Below are positions 1-9,695 of a stretch of DNA of 64,000 nt, piece after piece; position 1 is the stretch's first letter, and every line of letters starts with the position of its first letter. The translations under genes were made by a program, and so were the position numbers. Source of the stretch: Bryobacterales bacterium KBS 96 (lineage in GTDB: Bacteria > Acidobacteriota > Terriglobia > Bryobacterales > Bryobacteraceae); assembly GCA_000381625.1 (NCBI GenBank), contig KB906767.1, positions 6,182,462 through 6,246,461 on the forward strand. The letters run 5' to 3'. The notes under the pieces were generated by a model. It searched no databases and was not told the DNA's origin. It saw nothing but the letters and a program-made list of their open reading frames with translations.

Positions 1-1538
1 GCGAAGGCGATCCGATTCCCTTGACGATGAACTCCGACAACGATTTCGCGCCTGCCTGGTCGCCGGATGCCCGTTGGATCGGCTTTTTACGGGTGCGTGG
101 GCCCTCGCATGCCGCCATCATGATCATTCCGTCCGTCGGTGGAGGGCAGGAGCGGGAATTGGCTGAGATCTCCTTTGGACTGAACGGCGTTGTCGGCCAC
201 GGGAGGTCTTATGCGGCGCCTCCACCTTTTCTGGCCTGGTCCCGCGACGGCCGATGGTTGCTCGCTCTGGAGCAGAAAGCTCCTGACGAAGCACTTTCGA
301 TTGTGCGGGTTTCGCTGAAAACCGGTGAGAAGCGCTCTCTAACTTTTCCCCCGAGGCAGACGAATGGGGATGGAAGCGTGGCCATATCGCCTGATGGGCA
401 GACGCTGGCGTTCACTCGCACCCTCGGTCTCTTTGAAAGGGATATTTATGTGGTTGCGCTCGCCGGAGACATGTCGCTCCGAGGGGAGCCCAGACGGCTG
501 ACCTTCGAAAACAAGGAAATCGACGGCCTCGCGTGGACGGCCGATGGGCACGGCCTGGTCTTCTCCTCTAAGCGCGGCGGCCGCCGCGAGTTGTGGCAAA
601 TAACGGCAATGCCTTCCGGTCAGCCGGTCCGGCTGGTGGCCGCCGGCGATAACCCGCGGGAAGTGGCTATTTCCAGGGAAGGAAATCATCTGGCGTATTC
701 CCATCAGTGGCAGGATTGGCATATCTGGCGCATGGCCTTGCAAGCTGATAAACGACAGCAAGCGCACACTTTGATTTCCTCGAGCCAGCTCGACGGCTCT
801 GGCCGGTATTCGCCGGACAGTCAGCGCATCGCGTTTGAATCAAATCGCTCCGGTAATGATGAGATTTGGACGTGTCAGGCAGATGGTTCCCACCTTGTCC
901 AACTAACGGCATTTCGAGCCTGGGCCGGCAGTCCGCGGTGGTCTCCCGATGGGCAGAAAATCGCCTTCGATGGGAATGCCGCCGGGAATTGGGATATTTA
1001 TGTCATAGGTTCACAGGGCGGCCAGTCGATTCGGTTGACTACCAGTGGAGCAAACGAGGTTCGGCCTAGCTGGTCGCACGATGGCAAATGGATCTACTAC
1101 TCGTCGAAGCGAACGGGGCATCGGCAAATCTGGAAGATTCCAGCGGCGGGTGGCGTTGAAGTCCCGGTCACAAAACATGGTGGCTATGTGGCCTTCGAAT
1201 CCCCGGACGGACGGGATCTTTATTACACCAAGGAGCAGGGTTTATGGAAAATGCCGGTCCGAGGCGGAGTCGAAAGCCGGGTCTTGGCCTCGCTATTTCA
1301 AAATAATTTCGCACTGATGGGGAAGGGCGTCTACTTCCTGGAGAGTTCGGCGTCGTCTAGAACCACTCTGCGTCTCCAATTTTTGGATTTGAAGACAAAG
1401 ACCATCAAGTCCGTAGGGGCGGTTCCTGTTCCAATAGGTAACGAGATGAGTGTTTCGCCCGATGGGCGATGGATGCTGTTCAACAAGAGCGATCGCGGCG
1501 ACGGCAGCGGATTGATGCTTATTGAGAATTTTCACTGA
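1..1538 (+). CDS. TolB/PD40-type beta-propeller protein, C-terminal part (5' truncated by window edge)
   Basis: The reading frame is open from the first bases of the window, so the TTG at 21 is not the real start. The visible ~510 residues are a run of WD40-like/PD40 repeats with recurring 'SPDG', 'AWSPD', 'RWSPDG' and 'SWSHDGKW' blades, as in TolB-type propellers. In acidobacteria such propellers often follow an N-terminal winged-helix domain (CadC-like) or a protein kinase domain. Which one applies here lies outside the window. No signal peptide or membrane segment is visible in this part. Probable role: ligand or protein binding platform; exact function unknown. Confidence 0.8.
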   Translation, partial: EGDPIPLTMNSDNDFAPAWSPDARWIGFLRVRGPSHAAIMIIPSVGGGQERELAEISFGLNGVVGHGRSYAAPPPFLAWSRDGRWLLALEQKAPDEALSIVRVSLKTGEKRSLTFPPRQTNGDGSVAISPDGQTLAFTRTLGLFERDIYVVALAGDMSLRGEPRRLTFENKEIDGLAWTADGHGLVFSSKRGGRRELWQITAMPSGQPVRLVAAGDNPREVAISREGNHLAYSHQWQDWHIWRMALQADKRQQAHTLISSSQLDGSGRYSPDSQRIAFESNRSGNDEIWTCQADGSHLVQLTAFRAWAGSPRWSPDGQKIAFDGNAAGNWDIYVIGSQGGQSIRLTTSGANEVRPSWSHDGKWIYYSSKRTGHRQIWKIPAAGGVEVPVTKHGGYVAFESPDGRDLYYTKEQGLWKMPVRGGVESRVLASLFQNNFALMGKGVYFLESSASSRTTLRLQFLDLKTKTIKSVGAVPVPIGNEMSVSPDGRWMLFNKSDRGDGSGLMLIENFH

Positions 1539-1819
1539 AGAAACCTGGAAAGCGCGCTCGGCCTGTTGATACGTAAACTATGTGGCTTCAACTTGAACAA
1601 GATCTGGCGCAACTGCTCTGTGCCAGAGTTTTCCAGGAATTAACCGCTGATCAAGGATGCTAACCTGCGGGATCTTTCGAATGTTGGAGCAGTCCGCGAT
1701 CGCGTCGTTTACTGCATCACGAAATGTGGCGACACTTAATGGGCCAGGAGAAGACGGTAGACGTTCCTGCCTTTCATATATCTCCGGTCTCCTGTTTCAC
1801 GTCTCCCGTTTCCGCCTGC

Positions 1820-3184
1820 TTACAAGCTCTTTAAAAACGCAATAAGATCGGCCTTCTCTTGGTCGCTAAATCCGATATGGAAGCGCGTATTGTAGAAGTT
1901 CACAACATCGTTGAGTGTGGCCGCGGAGCCATTGTGAAAGTAAGGCGGCCGCGCCGCCAAAGCGCGCAAAGTGGGGCCTTTGAACTTGCCGATATCGGCG
2001 CATTTTCCGGTTATCATGGCGCGCCCCGGGTCTGTCGTTTGGATCGTTTCTTGAGTTGAAAAACAATAAAGCGTATAGAGAGGTAGATCCGGCGTGCGCT
2101 GCGAGGCATCGGCCAATCCGATGTTTAGAGGCGCGGCAACCGAATGATCCCCGACGTTAGGCGTGTCATGGCATAGCGTGCAATTGCCTTTCAGCGAGGT
2201 CGAGGGCAGCCCCGCAACATTGTCGATCGTAAACGATTTGGTGTTGAAGATTGCTTCTCCCCGGCGAATCGATTCGCGCGCTCGCCGCCTCTCGCATTCC
2301 TCTCCAAAGGATCGATCGTCGTCGCTTAGACCGAATTGAGCAAAGCTTGTGAACGCTTTGGGATCGAAGGAAAGTCCTTGCGGGTTATTGCCTAATGGAT
2401 CGTTGATGCCGATAAAGAACGGCTGCCTCGAAAGATGTAGCGCGCCGCCCAATCCGCCGGATTTATCTAATCTCCCCGCCCGGCGGTCTGCTATCTGTGC
2501 GGTATAAGTCGCTGTTTCGAAGGCCACGATAGCGGCGATCTGTTGTTGCGTCGGCGGCGTGGATGCTTGCGCGTGGCCGCTCGTGGCGTCTATGGCCTGT
2601 TGCGCTAAATCTTGAAGAACGCTTTGATCTACGGTGTTCTCGCGCCCATCCCACATCACCGTGGAAAGAAATCGTAAATTGGTCGCGGGCAGCACGCGCC
2701 TGTACAGCGATAATGTGCCGGGGGTAGACGTACAACCGTAAGGATCGTCCGTGGACAGCACGGCAAATTCAGCATTTGCGGGAACCGGCAACTCAACGCG
2801 AATCAGTCCTTTGTTGAGCAGTAGGCTGTAAGCCTCTTTCGCCTTGGAAAAAGTGGAAACGTCGGCGCCTTCGCAATTCGAGCCGTCGTTCGTTCGGAAG
2901 AGCGGGTCCCTACCTCTCGTCATCCGGAAGCGTTCTTGGATATGCTCCGGTGTGATGGTCCAGGCGTCTGAAGCTTGATGGCAAGAGTTGCAGGACCTGC
3001 CGTTTGTGCCCAAAGATTGGAAGAAAGGATTATTCTTCTCAAAAGTTGGCGCCGCGGCGATTGTGCTGAATTCCCCAGCTTGGTCGTGAAAAATAAGTTG
3101 GTTGAGGCGTTCCTTCTCGTGCGCCCCCACCACAATGGAAAACGTAACGACCGTGGCGATCGAAACAGCGGCTAACCGACTCAT
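1820..3184 (-). CDS. Di-haem cytochrome c peroxidase/MauG-like protein
   Basis: A 454-residue exported protein with an N-terminal signal-like segment (residues 1-22, hydrophobic core followed by AHEKE). Two c-type haem motifs are present: CNSCH near residue 63 and CTLCH near residue 336. The C-terminal block (GPTLRALAARPPYFHNGS, then 'LNDVVNFYN' and 'DLIAFLKSL') is the typical end of the di-haem cytochrome c peroxidase family. Family members reduce H2O2 or oxidise substrates in the periplasm. The long insert between the haems differs from classical CcpA, so the substrate is open. It stands alone, with no operon partner. Confidence 0.8.
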   Translation of the reverse strand: MSRLAAVSIATVVTFSIVVGAHEKERLNQLIFHDQAGEFSTIAAAPTFEKNNPFFQSLGTNGRSCNSCHQASDAWTITPEHIQERFRMTRGRDPLFRTNDGSNCEGADVSTFSKAKEAYSLLLNKGLIRVELPVPANAEFAVLSTDDPYGCTSTPGTLSLYRRVLPATNLRFLSTVMWDGRENTVDQSVLQDLAQQAIDATSGHAQASTPPTQQQIAAIVAFETATYTAQIADRRAGRLDKSGGLGGALHLSRQPFFIGINDPLGNNPQGLSFDPKAFTSFAQFGLSDDDRSFGEECERRRARESIRRGEAIFNTKSFTIDNVAGLPSTSLKGNCTLCHDTPNVGDHSVAAPLNIGLADASQRTPDLPLYTLYCFSTQETIQTTDPGRAMITGKCADIGKFKGPTLRALAARPPYFHNGSAATLNDVVNFYNTRFHIGFSDQEKADLIAFLKSL

Positions 3185-3715
3185 GAGGTTCCTCCAGGAG
3201 CCTTCCGAAATAGTTCGAAATGAAATATTTTGAAAGTCGTTTGCACGTTGCAGCCCATTACGGATGTTTTCCAGACTCGCTAAGTTCGGGAACGGCCTTA
3301 CGATTCTTCATTGCGATTGCGCTATCGCTTAAGAGGGCAAGCGATTCATTCGTTAAGCGGATGGTGAGTCGTTTATTATCCTTCCGGAGAGCCGTCGCGT
3401 TTTTGTCGCGCGAGAGCCTCTTGGTTGATATAGCAAAGCCCGGTGATAAGACGGCAGTCACCAAGGCAACTTCAGTTCAACTTTTTTTCTCTTTTGAATT
3501 AACCATTTAGCCCATCACCCTTTTCCCGCCCATGCTACTGTTCCTTCGAGCCATGGCGCCGCTCGCCAAGCTCCGCGTAGCGGCCGAGCCACGCGCCTTA
3601 CAGAACCGGGAAGCGCTGGCGACCAGTCTTGTATCGCCCGCCTCCCATATCCGAGCCGGGAAGCGTCAGCGGCCGTTTTAGTATTGCCTCGCCTCCCACC
3701 ACAGGAGATCCCCTC
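3185..3715. other. Intergenic region with a dispersed GC-rich repeat
   Basis: 531 bases without a convincing gene; the small ORFs here lack family features. Bases 3536-3700 are GC-rich and contain two related copies of a motif, CCGGGAAGCG(C/T), at about 3607 and 3656. The second copy, GAGCCGGGAAGCGTCAGCG, recurs almost exactly near 34617. Bases 3704-3708 (AGGAG) are the ribosome binding site of the next gene. Confidence 0.5.
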
Positions 3716-4372
3716 ATGTCCACCGCCGCTCAACTCGCTGCCAACCTGGCGAACGCCCAAGCCTCCACTGGTCCGAAATCCGAAGAAGGGAAAAATCGCT
3801 CCTCGCTGAACGCTCTGAAAACCGGACTCACTGGCCGCACCGTTCTGATGCCGGGCGAAGAGGCCCAGGCCTACCAGGACCACGTTTGCCGCTTCATCGA
3901 TGAGTTCGCGCCGGCCAACGCCCGCGAAGAAGAGATCGTCCAGTCTCTCGCCGATACGCGCTGGCGCCTGCTGCGCATTCCGGCTCTGGAATCTAACATC
4001 TACGCTCTCGGTCAACTCGAATTCGGAGAGAAGTTCAGCATCGAAGCCGGTCCTGTTGCCGCCGGACTCATCCAGGCGCACACCTTTCTTACCTACCAGA
4101 AGCAATTCAACAATCTCGCTATCCAGGAAATGCGCCTCTGCCGCCGCTTCGAAAAGGAAATGGCCGAACTGAAGCAGATCCAGGCTGAACGCTTCGACCG
4201 CGAACGCCGCGAACTCGATGAAGCCGCCGGCCTCTATCTCGCCGCCAAACAGGAAAACAAGCCCTTCGATCCCGCCGAATTTGGCTTCGAATTTTCAACC
4301 CAACAAATCGAGGCCTACCTGGAACATCGCGCCGCTCGAATTCCTCCTTCGCGCCTCTGCCAAGCGGCGTGA
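3716..4372 (+). CDS. Conserved hypothetical protein ('MSTAAQ...STGPKSEEGK' family)
   Basis: The 218-residue product begins MSTAAQLAANLANAQ, followed by 'STGPKSEEGKNRSSLNALKTGL'-like sequence. This N-terminal signature is shared by a family I recognise from acidobacterial and planctomycete genomes, often in several copies and of unknown function. The start at 3716 is chosen because AGGAG lies 7 bases upstream; the 29 residues encoded further upstream are GC-rich repeat sequence. The middle and C-terminal parts are rich in Glu, Arg and Ala and probably helical. No signal peptide or membrane segment. Function unknown. Confidence 0.7.
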   Translation: MSTAAQLAANLANAQASTGPKSEEGKNRSSLNALKTGLTGRTVLMPGEEAQAYQDHVCRFIDEFAPANAREEEIVQSLADTRWRLLRIPALESNIYALGQLEFGEKFSIEAGPVAAGLIQAHTFLTYQKQFNNLAIQEMRLCRRFEKEMAELKQIQAERFDRERRELDEAAGLYLAAKQENKPFDPAEFGFEFSTQQIEAYLEHRAARIPPSRLCQAA

Positions 4373-4503
4373 TCTGCTGTGGAGCACGTCCCAGCGTCTC
4401 CGGTTCCATATAGCCGCCGACCACTTCTAATCTAATCGGGTATTTCTCCCAGAAAGCGGGAAATTTCTCTTGATAATCGGGCCAAGACTGGTATAGTCGG
4501 CAT

Positions 4504-5310
4504 ATGGCCCAGGTAGGCGAACTTCAAGAATTATCGTTTGATAAAGCACAAGTCCAGATCTATGCCTCCCGGCAGGATCTGGGGGCGGCGGCCGCCCGCA
4601 ACGCTGCCGAACTGATTCAGCAGGCAGTGCGCGAAAAAGGTCGAGCCAGAATCATGGTGGCCACCGGGAATTCGCAGCTTGATGTCGTCGCGGCGCTCGT
4701 CCTGCGGCGCGATATTCAATGGAGCGCCGTCGAGGTCTTCCACATGGATGAATATGTTGGAATCGAAAAGACCCATCCTTCGAGCTTCCGGTACTGGATT
4801 CATAACCGGTTGGAACAGAAAGTCCACCCTGCGCGCATCGAGTACATCCAGGGAGACGCTCCCGATCTCGACGTCGAGATCGCGCGCTATTCAAAAATGT
4901 TATCCGAAGCTCCCATGGACGTGGCATTTGTCGGATTCGGCGAGAACGGGCATATCGCGTTTAACGACCCGCACGTGGCGGACTTTCAAGATCCCGCTGT
5001 TGTGAAGCGCGTGCTGCTGGATGATGTGTGCCGCGCGCAACAGGCCGGAGAGGGCCACTTCGCCAGCTTCGACGCCGTTCCGAAAGACGCTCTTACGGTG
5101 ACGTGCTCGGGCTTGTTCAGCGCGGCAAGTTGGGTCTGCGCGGTGCCGGAGCGTCGCAAGGCCGAGGCCGTCCGCAATGCTCTGGAAGGTCCTGTTTCGA
5201 CCGCATGCCCGGCGTCTCTTGTTCGCCGCCATCCCAACGCGCACGTATATCTCGATCGGGAATCTGCTTCGCTGCTGTCTGCGGTGAGCGACAATAAATC
5301 GCCTGCCTAA
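4504..5310 (+). CDS. nagB: Glucosamine-6-phosphate deaminase/isomerase family protein
   Basis: 268 residues, the normal length for NagB. NagB converts glucosamine-6-phosphate to fructose-6-phosphate plus ammonia in the cytoplasm. Family motifs: MVATGNSQ (51-58, phosphate loop), FHMDEYVGI (79-87, with the catalytic Asp) and GFGENGHIAFNDP (144-156, with the catalytic His). The C-terminal lid is more divergent than in E. coli NagB, so a related sugar-phosphate deaminase is possible. The MFS transporter gene follows after 23 bases, suggesting co-transcription in an amino-sugar or sugar-acid uptake unit. Confidence 0.88.
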   Translation: MAQVGELQELSFDKAQVQIYASRQDLGAAAARNAAELIQQAVREKGRARIMVATGNSQLDVVAALVLRRDIQWSAVEVFHMDEYVGIEKTHPSSFRYWIHNRLEQKVHPARIEYIQGDAPDLDVEIARYSKMLSEAPMDVAFVGFGENGHIAFNDPHVADFQDPAVVKRVLLDDVCRAQQAGEGHFASFDAVPKDALTVTCSGLFSAASWVCAVPERRKAEAVRNALEGPVSTACPASLVRRHPNAHVYLDRESASLLSAVSDNKSPA

Positions 5311-5333
5311 GGCAGGCGAGAGTGCATTCATAA

Positions 5334-6605
5334 ATGCCGCGAGCCACCCAATCTGCTCTGGCAGCGCCTGCTGGCGTGTCCTCCCGGCGTTGGTGGATCG
5401 TTTGGGCGCTGTTTCTGTCGACGGTCATCAACTACATCAACCGGCAGACGCTTTCGATCCTCGCGCCGGTCATTACGAAAGAGTTCCACCTCGACCATAC
5501 CCAACTTTCGCAGATTTTCGGCGCGTTCCAGTTGTCTTACGCGGGCACGTGGCTCGTGGGCGGCATCTTTCTCGATATCGTCGGCACGCGTATCGGACTT
5601 TCCATCGCGGTCGTCTGGTGGTCGCTGGTCAGTGCTGTCACCAGCCTTGCGAATTCGGCGTCCATGTTCGAAGGGCTCCGTTTTCTGCTCGGCATTGGCG
5701 AGGGCGTGAACTGGCCCGGCGCAAGCAAGGCCGTCGCCGAGTGGTTTCCTCCCCAGGAGCGCGGCCTCGCGGTCGCCATATTCGATAGCGGATCGAGCGT
5801 TGGCGGCGCCATCGCGGCCATCGCCGTTCCTTGGGTCGCGCTCGCGTTCGGCTGGCGCTCAGCATTCGTTTTATCGGGCTTGCTGGGCTTTCTCTGGCTG
5901 ATCGTGTGGCTGCTTGTTTATCCGCGCCGTGGAACGCCGGGCGGCGCCGCGGCAACTCGGCCCGCCACTGATCCGCGGCGCTGGCTTCCAGCGCTCAAGC
6001 GCAAGGAAACGTGGGCCATCGTGATTGGGCGGTCCCTCACCGATCCCGTCTGGTGGTTTTATCTGTTCTGGCTCCCTCAATATTTGAGCGATGCGCGCGG
6101 CTTCAGCCTGAAGCAGATTGCGATGTTTGCTTGGATACCCTTTATCGCCGCGGATGCCGGGAATTTCATCGGCGGCTTTGTCTCGGGCGCTTTGATCAAG
6201 CGTGGCATGCCCGTTTTGCGCGCCCGCAAATGGGTGTGCGCTGTCAGTTGTCTCCCGATGCTCGCCGGCATCCCAGTCGGCATGGTGTCGAGTCCCTACA
6301 CCGCCTTGGGCCTCATCTGCTTTGCTCTGTTGGGATACGCGAGCTGGTCTACCATGGGCCTCACGCTGCCGTCGGATCTGTTTTCTCCCGATATCGTCGC
6401 TTCCGTCACCGGCCTCAGCGGCTTGGGCGCGGGTCTTACAAGCACGGTGTTCACCTTGCTGGTCGGGGTGCTGGTGGACCATTTCTCTTATGGGCCGGCC
6501 TTTATTGTGGCCGCGCTCGTCCCGCTAGTTGCGACATTCAGTATCCTTTATTTGATCGGCAACGGCGAAACTCCAACACCTTCGGAGCCGCTTCCGGTTT
6601 CGTGA
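5334..6605 (+). CDS. MFS transporter, anion:cation symporter (hexuronate/sugar-acid) type
   Basis: 423 residues with about 12 hydrophobic segments. 'NYINRQTLSILAPVI' in the first helix and 'GEGVNWPGASKAVAEWFPPQERGLA' around residues 122-146 (in pieces) are hallmarks of the ACS family, which includes ExuT-like hexuronate transporters. It directly follows nagB and precedes a LacI regulator. uxaE lies 4.6 kb further on, so a uronate or amino-sugar substrate is plausible. The exact substrate cannot be read from sequence. Confidence 0.85.
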   Translation: MPRATQSALAAPAGVSSRRWWIVWALFLSTVINYINRQTLSILAPVITKEFHLDHTQLSQIFGAFQLSYAGTWLVGGIFLDIVGTRIGLSIAVVWWSLVSAVTSLANSASMFEGLRFLLGIGEGVNWPGASKAVAEWFPPQERGLAVAIFDSGSSVGGAIAAIAVPWVALAFGWRSAFVLSGLLGFLWLIVWLLVYPRRGTPGGAAATRPATDPRRWLPALKRKETWAIVIGRSLTDPVWWFYLFWLPQYLSDARGFSLKQIAMFAWIPFIAADAGNFIGGFVSGALIKRGMPVLRARKWVCAVSCLPMLAGIPVGMVSSPYTALGLICFALLGYASWSTMGLTLPSDLFSPDIVASVTGLSGLGAGLTSTVFTLLVGVLVDHFSYGPAFIVAALVPLVATFSILYLIGNGETPTPSEPLPVS

Positions 6606-6639
6606 TATTGGAAAACAGCCATGATGAATTCACATAGGG

Positions 6640-6850
6640 AGTGCCCCATGGCCCCACCGGCCGCAAACGATGACAACGAACGCCCGCTCCTTTACAGCCG
6701 CGGTTCCGTGCTCATCCGGAGACGCCCTGACGTGGCGCCGAACCATAGCCGTCAGGCGGCGTCCACGAGGCTGCGGTTGCCAGCACCGAACCGCGACCGT
6801 GAGGGAGCGGCCGTCTTCAACGCAAGGGCATCTGTAGCCGGGCGATTGGC
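6640..6850. repeat. Palindromic dispersed intergenic repeat
   Basis: The gap between the transporter and the LacI gene holds GC-rich inverted segments such as 'CAGCCGCGGTTCCGTGCTC' and 'AACCGCGACCGTGAGGGAG'. Related 'GGCTCCGT...CGGAGCC' stems occur in other gaps of this window (about 31080, 54720 and 63790). Small ORFs here are by-products of the repeat. No coding function is seen. Confidence 0.45.
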
Positions 6851-6871
6851 GCCGGCCTGGAAAGACGCGAG

Positions 6872-7957
6872 ATGAAAGGAAAAAAAGGCGCGGGGAGAAA
6901 CCGGCCATCTTTCCAGGATTTGGCCAAGCTTGCGAAAGTGAGCACCGCCACCGTGTCGAGGGTTGCTCGCGGCCAGATTACTGTGGACCCGGAGATTCGC
7001 GCTCGCGTCCGGAAGGCGGCTGAAGATCTTGGCATCGATCTTGAGCAGAGGAGGCACGAGAGGTCCACCATCATTGCGTTCATCCTGTCGAACCGGGATG
7101 TGCTTCACAGCTTTCAGGCCAGGATTCTGCTGGGCGCTGAGAACTACTGCTCTTCGCAGAACAAGGAACTGCTCTTCATGTCGCTCCGGTATTCGCCGTC
7201 CGTGCCTCCGAAGGATCTGCACCTTCCGCAAGTGCTGAGCCAGCGTTCGCTCGTGCGGGCCGTGATCCTGGGCGGCACGAATTCGCCGAATCTCCTGGCG
7301 GCGTTGCGTGAGCAGGAGATACCGTTCGCCGTGCTCGGAAACAATGTGATCGGCAAGTGGGATTCGACCGAATACGATGCCGTGTATTCCGACGACATAC
7401 AGGGCGCGTTCGACCTCACTAATCAACTGATCGCCGATGGCCACCGCGATATCTGGTTCGTGGGAGACGTCGAGCTTCCCTGGTATGCGCGATGCGCGCA
7501 GGGGTACCGCCACTCCATGCAGCAAGCCGGGTTACAGCCGCGATTGAGCGAAATTCATTCCGACGATCGTCAGTTAGGCTATTTGGCGATGAGATCTATT
7601 CTTTCGCGGCGCGAGCCCGTCAGCGCTGTGTTCGCCGGGTCAGACCCGATTGCGCGCGGCGTCTATGATGCAACCCGGCAATCCGGCATGAGGATTCCGG
7701 AAGATATCAGCATCGCTGGCTTCAACGACAGCGAAGCCACGCTGATGTATCCGCAATTGACAAGCGTGCGTGAGTTTCCCGAGGAGTTGGGGCGCCATCT
7801 CGCTGAGTTTGTGCTGAGGCGGGTGCAGGAACCGGATCGCGACCCTCAGCAACTGACGATACCGACTCGAGTCATTGTCCGCGACTCGACTCGCGTGCTT
7901 TCGGCCGCGAACTTCGAACAGGCCCGGCCGGAGGCTGTCGCGTTATCGAAAATATAA
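6872..7957 (+). CDS. LacI-family transcriptional regulator
   Basis: 361 residues with a LacI layout: an N-terminal helix-turn-helix (residues ~14-38, 'FQDLAKLAKVSTATVSRV'), a hinge helix 'RARVRKAAEDLG', then a periplasmic-binding-protein-like effector domain. The latter has 'AVFAGSDPIARGVYDA' and 'ISIAGFNDSEATLMYPQLTS' (in pieces), typical of the family. The sequence before the HTH is Lys/Gly-rich. It probably responds to a sugar or sugar acid and may control the nagB-MFS pair or nearby uronate genes. Target and ligand are inference. Confidence 0.9.
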   Translation: MKGKKGAGRNRPSFQDLAKLAKVSTATVSRVARGQITVDPEIRARVRKAAEDLGIDLEQRRHERSTIIAFILSNRDVLHSFQARILLGAENYCSSQNKELLFMSLRYSPSVPPKDLHLPQVLSQRSLVRAVILGGTNSPNLLAALREQEIPFAVLGNNVIGKWDSTEYDAVYSDDIQGAFDLTNQLIADGHRDIWFVGDVELPWYARCAQGYRHSMQQAGLQPRLSEIHSDDRQLGYLAMRSILSRREPVSAVFAGSDPIARGVYDATRQSGMRIPEDISIAGFNDSEATLMYPQLTSVREFPEELGRHLAEFVLRRVQEPDRDPQQLTIPTRVIVRDSTRVLSAANFEQARPEAVALSKI

Positions 7958-8061
7958 AAATATAGATGTCGGCGCGTAAAATGGCGGACCTGCCGCGCCA
8001 GTGTAAAATGGTCTCCAGAACGCCTCTTCCGTTGCGGGCTTTGCCAAAATCGCAGCAATAG

Positions 8062-8137
8062 GCCGACATAGCTCAGTTGGTAGAGCGGCAGTTTTGTAAA
8101 CTGCGGGTCGGGGGTTCGAGTCCCTCTGTCGGCTCCA
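8062..8137 (+). tRNA. tRNA-Thr (anticodon TGT)
   Basis: A full cloverleaf can be drawn. Acceptor stem GCCGACA/TGTCGGC pairs perfectly; the D arm is GCTC-AGTTGGTA-GAGC; the anticodon stem-loop is GCAGT-TTTGTAA-ACTGC with anticodon TGT (reads ACA, Thr); the T arm contains TTCGAGT. CCA is encoded at 8135-8137. It lies between the LacI gene and the DNA ligase gene and shows no sign of being used as an integration site. Confidence 0.97.
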
Positions 8138-8156
8138 CGTTTTTCCTTCACACCGT

Positions 8157-9683
8157 ATGCTTCTGGCCCAGTTGGTAGAGACTTCCCGCCGTGTTTCCGA
8201 AAGCAGCCGCCGCCTGGAAAAAGTCGATCTGCTCGCCGCCTTGCTCAAACAGGCGGGGACTGACGAGAGCGAAACGGCCGTGGCGTTTCTTTCCGGAAGT
8301 ACGCGGCAGGGGCGTATCGGAATCGGCTACGCTTCTGTCCGTGCGGCGTCGGCGTCGCCCGCGGAGGCCGCGACGCTCGAAATTCTGGATGTGGACCGCG
8401 CGCTGGCTTCGTTTGCCGCCGTGATGGGGCGGGGCGCCGAGCGGCAGCGGCGCGACATCCTGCATGAGCTGTTTTCCCGAGCAACCGCGGAAGAGCAGCA
8501 CTTTTTGACACGTTTGCTGCTAGGGGAATTGCGCCAGGGGGCACTCGAAGGAGTGATGCTCGACGGGTTGGCGAAGGCTTCGGCCGCAAGCCGCGATCAC
8601 ATCCGCAGGGCCGCGATGATGGCCGGCAGCGCGCAGGCGATCGCTTCCGCGCTTCTCGAAAAGGGCGAAGCTGGACTCGATCAGTACGATATCCAATTAT
8701 TCCGGCCCGTTCAGCCGATGCTGGCGCAGACTGCCGAAGATGTATCGAGCGCTCTGGCGGATCTGGGCGAGTCGGCGCTCGAATTCAAATTCGACGGCGC
8801 GCGTGTGCAGGTGCATAAGTCCGGCGATGAAGTCGTGGCGTTTTCGCGCAGATTGAATGACGTCACTGCCGCCGTGCCAGAAGTAGTTGAGGCTGTGAGA
8901 GCGTTGCCGGCAAAGGATTTGATTCTCGATGGCGAAGTGCTCAGTCTCAATCCGGACGGCAGGCCCCAGCCATTCCAGATCACGATGCGGCGGTTCGGCC
9001 GCAAGCTCGATGTAGACCGAATGCGGACCGAACTTCCGCTTTCGCCGTTCTGGTTCGACCTGCTGTATCTGGATGGCGCGAGTCTCATCGATGAAGCGCA
9101 GGCGCGGCGCTTCGGTGCGCTCACTGAAATTGCGCCCGCCGGGTCCGTGGCGCCACACACGATAACCGCAAACGCCGAGCGTGCGGAAGAGTTCCTGCAC
9201 AATGCCTTGGGCCGCGGCCATGAGGGCATCATGGCGAAAGATCTCAATGCTGGCTACGCGGCGGGAGCCCGCGGCCAGAGCTGGTTAAAAGTGAAGCAGG
9301 CGCGCAGTCTCGATCTGGTGATCCTGGCGGCTGAATGGGGCAACGGACGGCGCCAGGGCTGGCTGAGCAATCTCCACCTGGGAGCGCGCGACACGGAAAA
9401 GGGCGGCTTCGCTATGCTCGGCAAGACCTTCAAGGGACTTACCGACGAAATGCTGGCATGGCAAACGGAGCAACTATTGAAGATCGAGATCGCGCGCGAC
9501 AGCTATACGGTCCATGTGGAACCCAAGCTGGTCGCCGAAATCGCGTTTAACGAAATTCAGGTCAGCCCGCGATACGTCAGCGGCTTGGCCTTGCGGTTCG
9601 CGCGAGTGAAGTGTTACAGGCTAGACAAGTCGGCCGGCGATTCGGACACATTTGAGACCGTGCGAAAACTGGCTGGACTTTAG
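8157..9683 (+). CDS. lig: ATP-dependent DNA ligase
   Basis: 508 residues, a typical length for the archaeal/bacterial LigB-like ATP-dependent ligases. An N-terminal helical DNA-binding domain (~1-175) is followed by the nucleotidyltransferase domain. The adenylation motif KFDGARVQVH starts at Lys211, the predicted AMP-accepting lysine. Further motifs are 'DGEVLSL', 'GIMAKDL' and 'SWLKVK'. The C-terminal OB fold runs to 'RFARVKCYRLDKSAGDSD'. It would be an accessory ligase beside the NAD-dependent LigA. It starts 19 bases after the tRNA and has no Ku or primase neighbour, so there is no visible link to end-joining. Confidence 0.93.
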   Translation: MLLAQLVETSRRVSESSRRLEKVDLLAALLKQAGTDESETAVAFLSGSTRQGRIGIGYASVRAASASPAEAATLEILDVDRALASFAAVMGRGAERQRRDILHELFSRATAEEQHFLTRLLLGELRQGALEGVMLDGLAKASAASRDHIRRAAMMAGSAQAIASALLEKGEAGLDQYDIQLFRPVQPMLAQTAEDVSSALADLGESALEFKFDGARVQVHKSGDEVVAFSRRLNDVTAAVPEVVEAVRALPAKDLILDGEVLSLNPDGRPQPFQITMRRFGRKLDVDRMRTELPLSPFWFDLLYLDGASLIDEAQARRFGALTEIAPAGSVAPHTITANAERAEEFLHNALGRGHEGIMAKDLNAGYAAGARGQSWLKVKQARSLDLVILAAEWGNGRRQGWLSNLHLGARDTEKGGFAMLGKTFKGLTDEMLAWQTEQLLKIEIARDSYTVHVEPKLVAEIAFNEIQVSPRYVSGLALRFARVKCYRLDKSAGDSDTFETVRKLAGL

Positions 9684-9695
9684 ACTATATGCGTG

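Noticed and set aside
3515-4105. Minus-strand frame of 196 codons
   Set aside because: Antisense to the MSTAAQ-family gene, with repeat-derived composition.
8062-8137. tRNA-Thr as the attachment site of the mobile element
   Set aside because: It is 4.3 kb from the integrase, and no copy of its 3' end is found at either end of the element.
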